Source of the DNA: CAYNSB01 sp964399625
GTDB taxonomy: Bacteria > Planctomycetota > Phycisphaerae > Phycisphaerales > UBA1924
Assembly (NCBI GenBank): GCA_964399625.1
Contig: CAYNSB010000088.1
Span: forward strand, 1 to 5,660
DNA length: 5,660 bases
Reading direction: 5' to 3'
Shown here: positions 5,091-5,660 of the stretch, one piece after another
How positions within the stretch are numbered: position 1 is the first letter of the stretch
Layout of the letters: each line of letters opens with the position of its first letter
Notes under the pieces: generated by a model
Told to the model about the DNA's origin: nothing
Seen by the model: only the letters and a program-made list of their open reading frames with translations
Databases searched by the model: none
Program-made: the position numbers and the translations under genes

Positions 5091-5248
5091 CCATGAATCG
5101 TCTATTTCTCGCTGCCTATGCGCTAGGAATGGCAGCGGGGGTTTCGGCGCCGCGCCGCGTGAAGGGCCGCAAGTGCTCAAGAGGGAGCTACTGCGCGTCG
5201 GTCAAGGATCGCCCCCAATTCAAGCGGAGAAAGAGGCGCACCGCATGA
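5087..5248 (+). CDS. 53-residue highly basic small protein with hydrophobic N-terminus
   Basis: The GTG start overlaps the upstream stop (GTGA) and lies at ideal distance from the AAGGAGG site; an ATG at 5093 would give 51 residues. The N-terminus is hydrophobic (MNRLFLAAYALGMAAGVSA) and resembles a signal peptide or membrane anchor, with a possible VSA cleavage site, although the proline after it is unfavourable. The remaining 33 residues carry 14 Lys/Arg and one Asp, two cysteines (KCSRGSYC) and a terminal KRRKRRTA cluster. I do not recognise it. It could be an exported cationic peptide, a membrane-bound nucleic-acid binder, or a small fast-evolving early phage protein. The overlap with the next gene (ATGA) and the excellent ribosome binding site argue that it is translated. 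Confidence 0.6.
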   Translation: MTMNRLFLAAYALGMAAGVSAPRRVKGRKCSRGSYCASVKDRPQFKRRKRRTA

Positions 5249-5660
5249 GCACCATGCCACTCTGGAACGACGCGGCTCCCACGCAGACGCGCACGCAGGC
5301 GCCCCGCCACAACGGAACGCCGACCAGCATCGAGGCCGCGCGAGCCATGACGCCCAAGAAGCGGAGCGAGCTGCAGCAGCGGATCATCGACCGGCTCCAC
5401 ATGACGGCGTTCATGGGCCAGACGCGCGAGGAATTGGCCCGGGACCTGGACGTGCCCCTCGACACCATCAACGCGCGGATCAACGAGCTCGGGCGCGCGG
5501 GGATCGTCAAGGCCCTCGCCAAGACCCGGCGCCTCAGGAGCGGCAGGGAGGGGCTCGTCTTCGTGCTCGCCGACGACGTGGGCCAGCGCCCGCTCGCGGA
5601 GTGGCCCACGCGAAGGTCCGAGACGTGGAAGCAGCGAGCGATCAAGGCAGAGGCGGAACT
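5245..5660 (+). CDS. winged-helix DNA-binding phage protein (3' end outside window)
   Basis: The ATG overlaps the previous stop (ATGA), with GAGG at 5233-5236 eight bases upstream; a second ATG lies three codons on. The frame stays open to the window edge, giving 138 visible codons. After a disordered start (Thr, Pro and Gln rich, to about residue 28), IEAARAMTPKKRSELQQRIIDRL leads into a winged helix (about 42-108). TREELARDLDVPLDTINARINEL forms the turn and recognition helix and GIVKALAKTRRLRSGREGLVFVLAD forms the wing. This matches a common small phage family in which a similar helix is followed by RxTRSGRKAxVW. Its function is not established; DNA binding or transcription control of the early region is likely. 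The visible part ends in a charged helix (ETWKQRAIKAEAEL). Confidence 0.75.
   Translation, partial: MSTMPLWNDAAPTQTRTQAPRHNGTPTSIEAARAMTPKKRSELQQRIIDRLHMTAFMGQTREELARDLDVPLDTINARINELGRAGIVKALAKTRRLRSGREGLVFVLADDVGQRPLAEWPTRRSETWKQRAIKAEAE

Noticed and set aside
1..5660. CRISPR array or insertion sequence
   Set aside because: No regularly spaced long repeats, terminal inverted repeats or transposase motifs were seen.

Overview
The window is GC-rich DNA that reads as the early (replication and DNA-modification) part of a phage or prophage. All supported genes lie on the plus strand, are tightly packed, and resemble families common in bacteriophages and integrated elements. No capsid, portal, terminase, tail, integrase or clear lysis gene is visible. 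Good Shine-Dalgarno sites precede several genes, so the host is an ordinary SD-using, high-GC bacterium. I cannot name a phylum or species.

Layout. Positions 1-285 hold the 3' end of an unrecognised cysteine-containing protein. A tRNA-like cloverleaf with a very good T-arm (284-351) fills the gap up to the next start codon. 355-1197 encodes a replication-initiator-like phage protein. Its linker-coding DNA carries iteron-like GGGAC repeats followed by a nearly pure purine tract, an arrangement reminiscent of the origin inside lambda gene O. 1295-1711 encodes an unrecognised 138-residue protein. A long, perfectly closed hairpin (1720-1749) then separates it from the main operon.

The main operon runs from 1770 to the right edge. 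In order it encodes a HerA/FtsK-type ATPase with tandem winged-helix domains, a phage-type DNA cytosine-C5 methyltransferase, a 33-residue membrane peptide, a 95-residue coiled protein, a 53-residue highly basic peptide, and a winged-helix DNA-binding protein cut off by the window end. Every junction is a 4-base start/stop overlap (GTGA or ATGA), which points to one translationally coupled unit.

The most unusual point is in the methyltransferase. The catalytic N-terminus and the LMGYP/GNAQVPQ C-terminus are in one reading frame. The intervening ~420 bases look like genuine family sequence (repeats of the W-x-T/S-P-x-A-S-D kind) only in the +1 frame, and that frame contains a TAG. This suggests an old pair of compensating frameshifts that replaced the middle of the protein, or else a decayed gene. 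I see no nuclease or other partner that would make this a recognisable defence system; an early phage module is the simplest reading.
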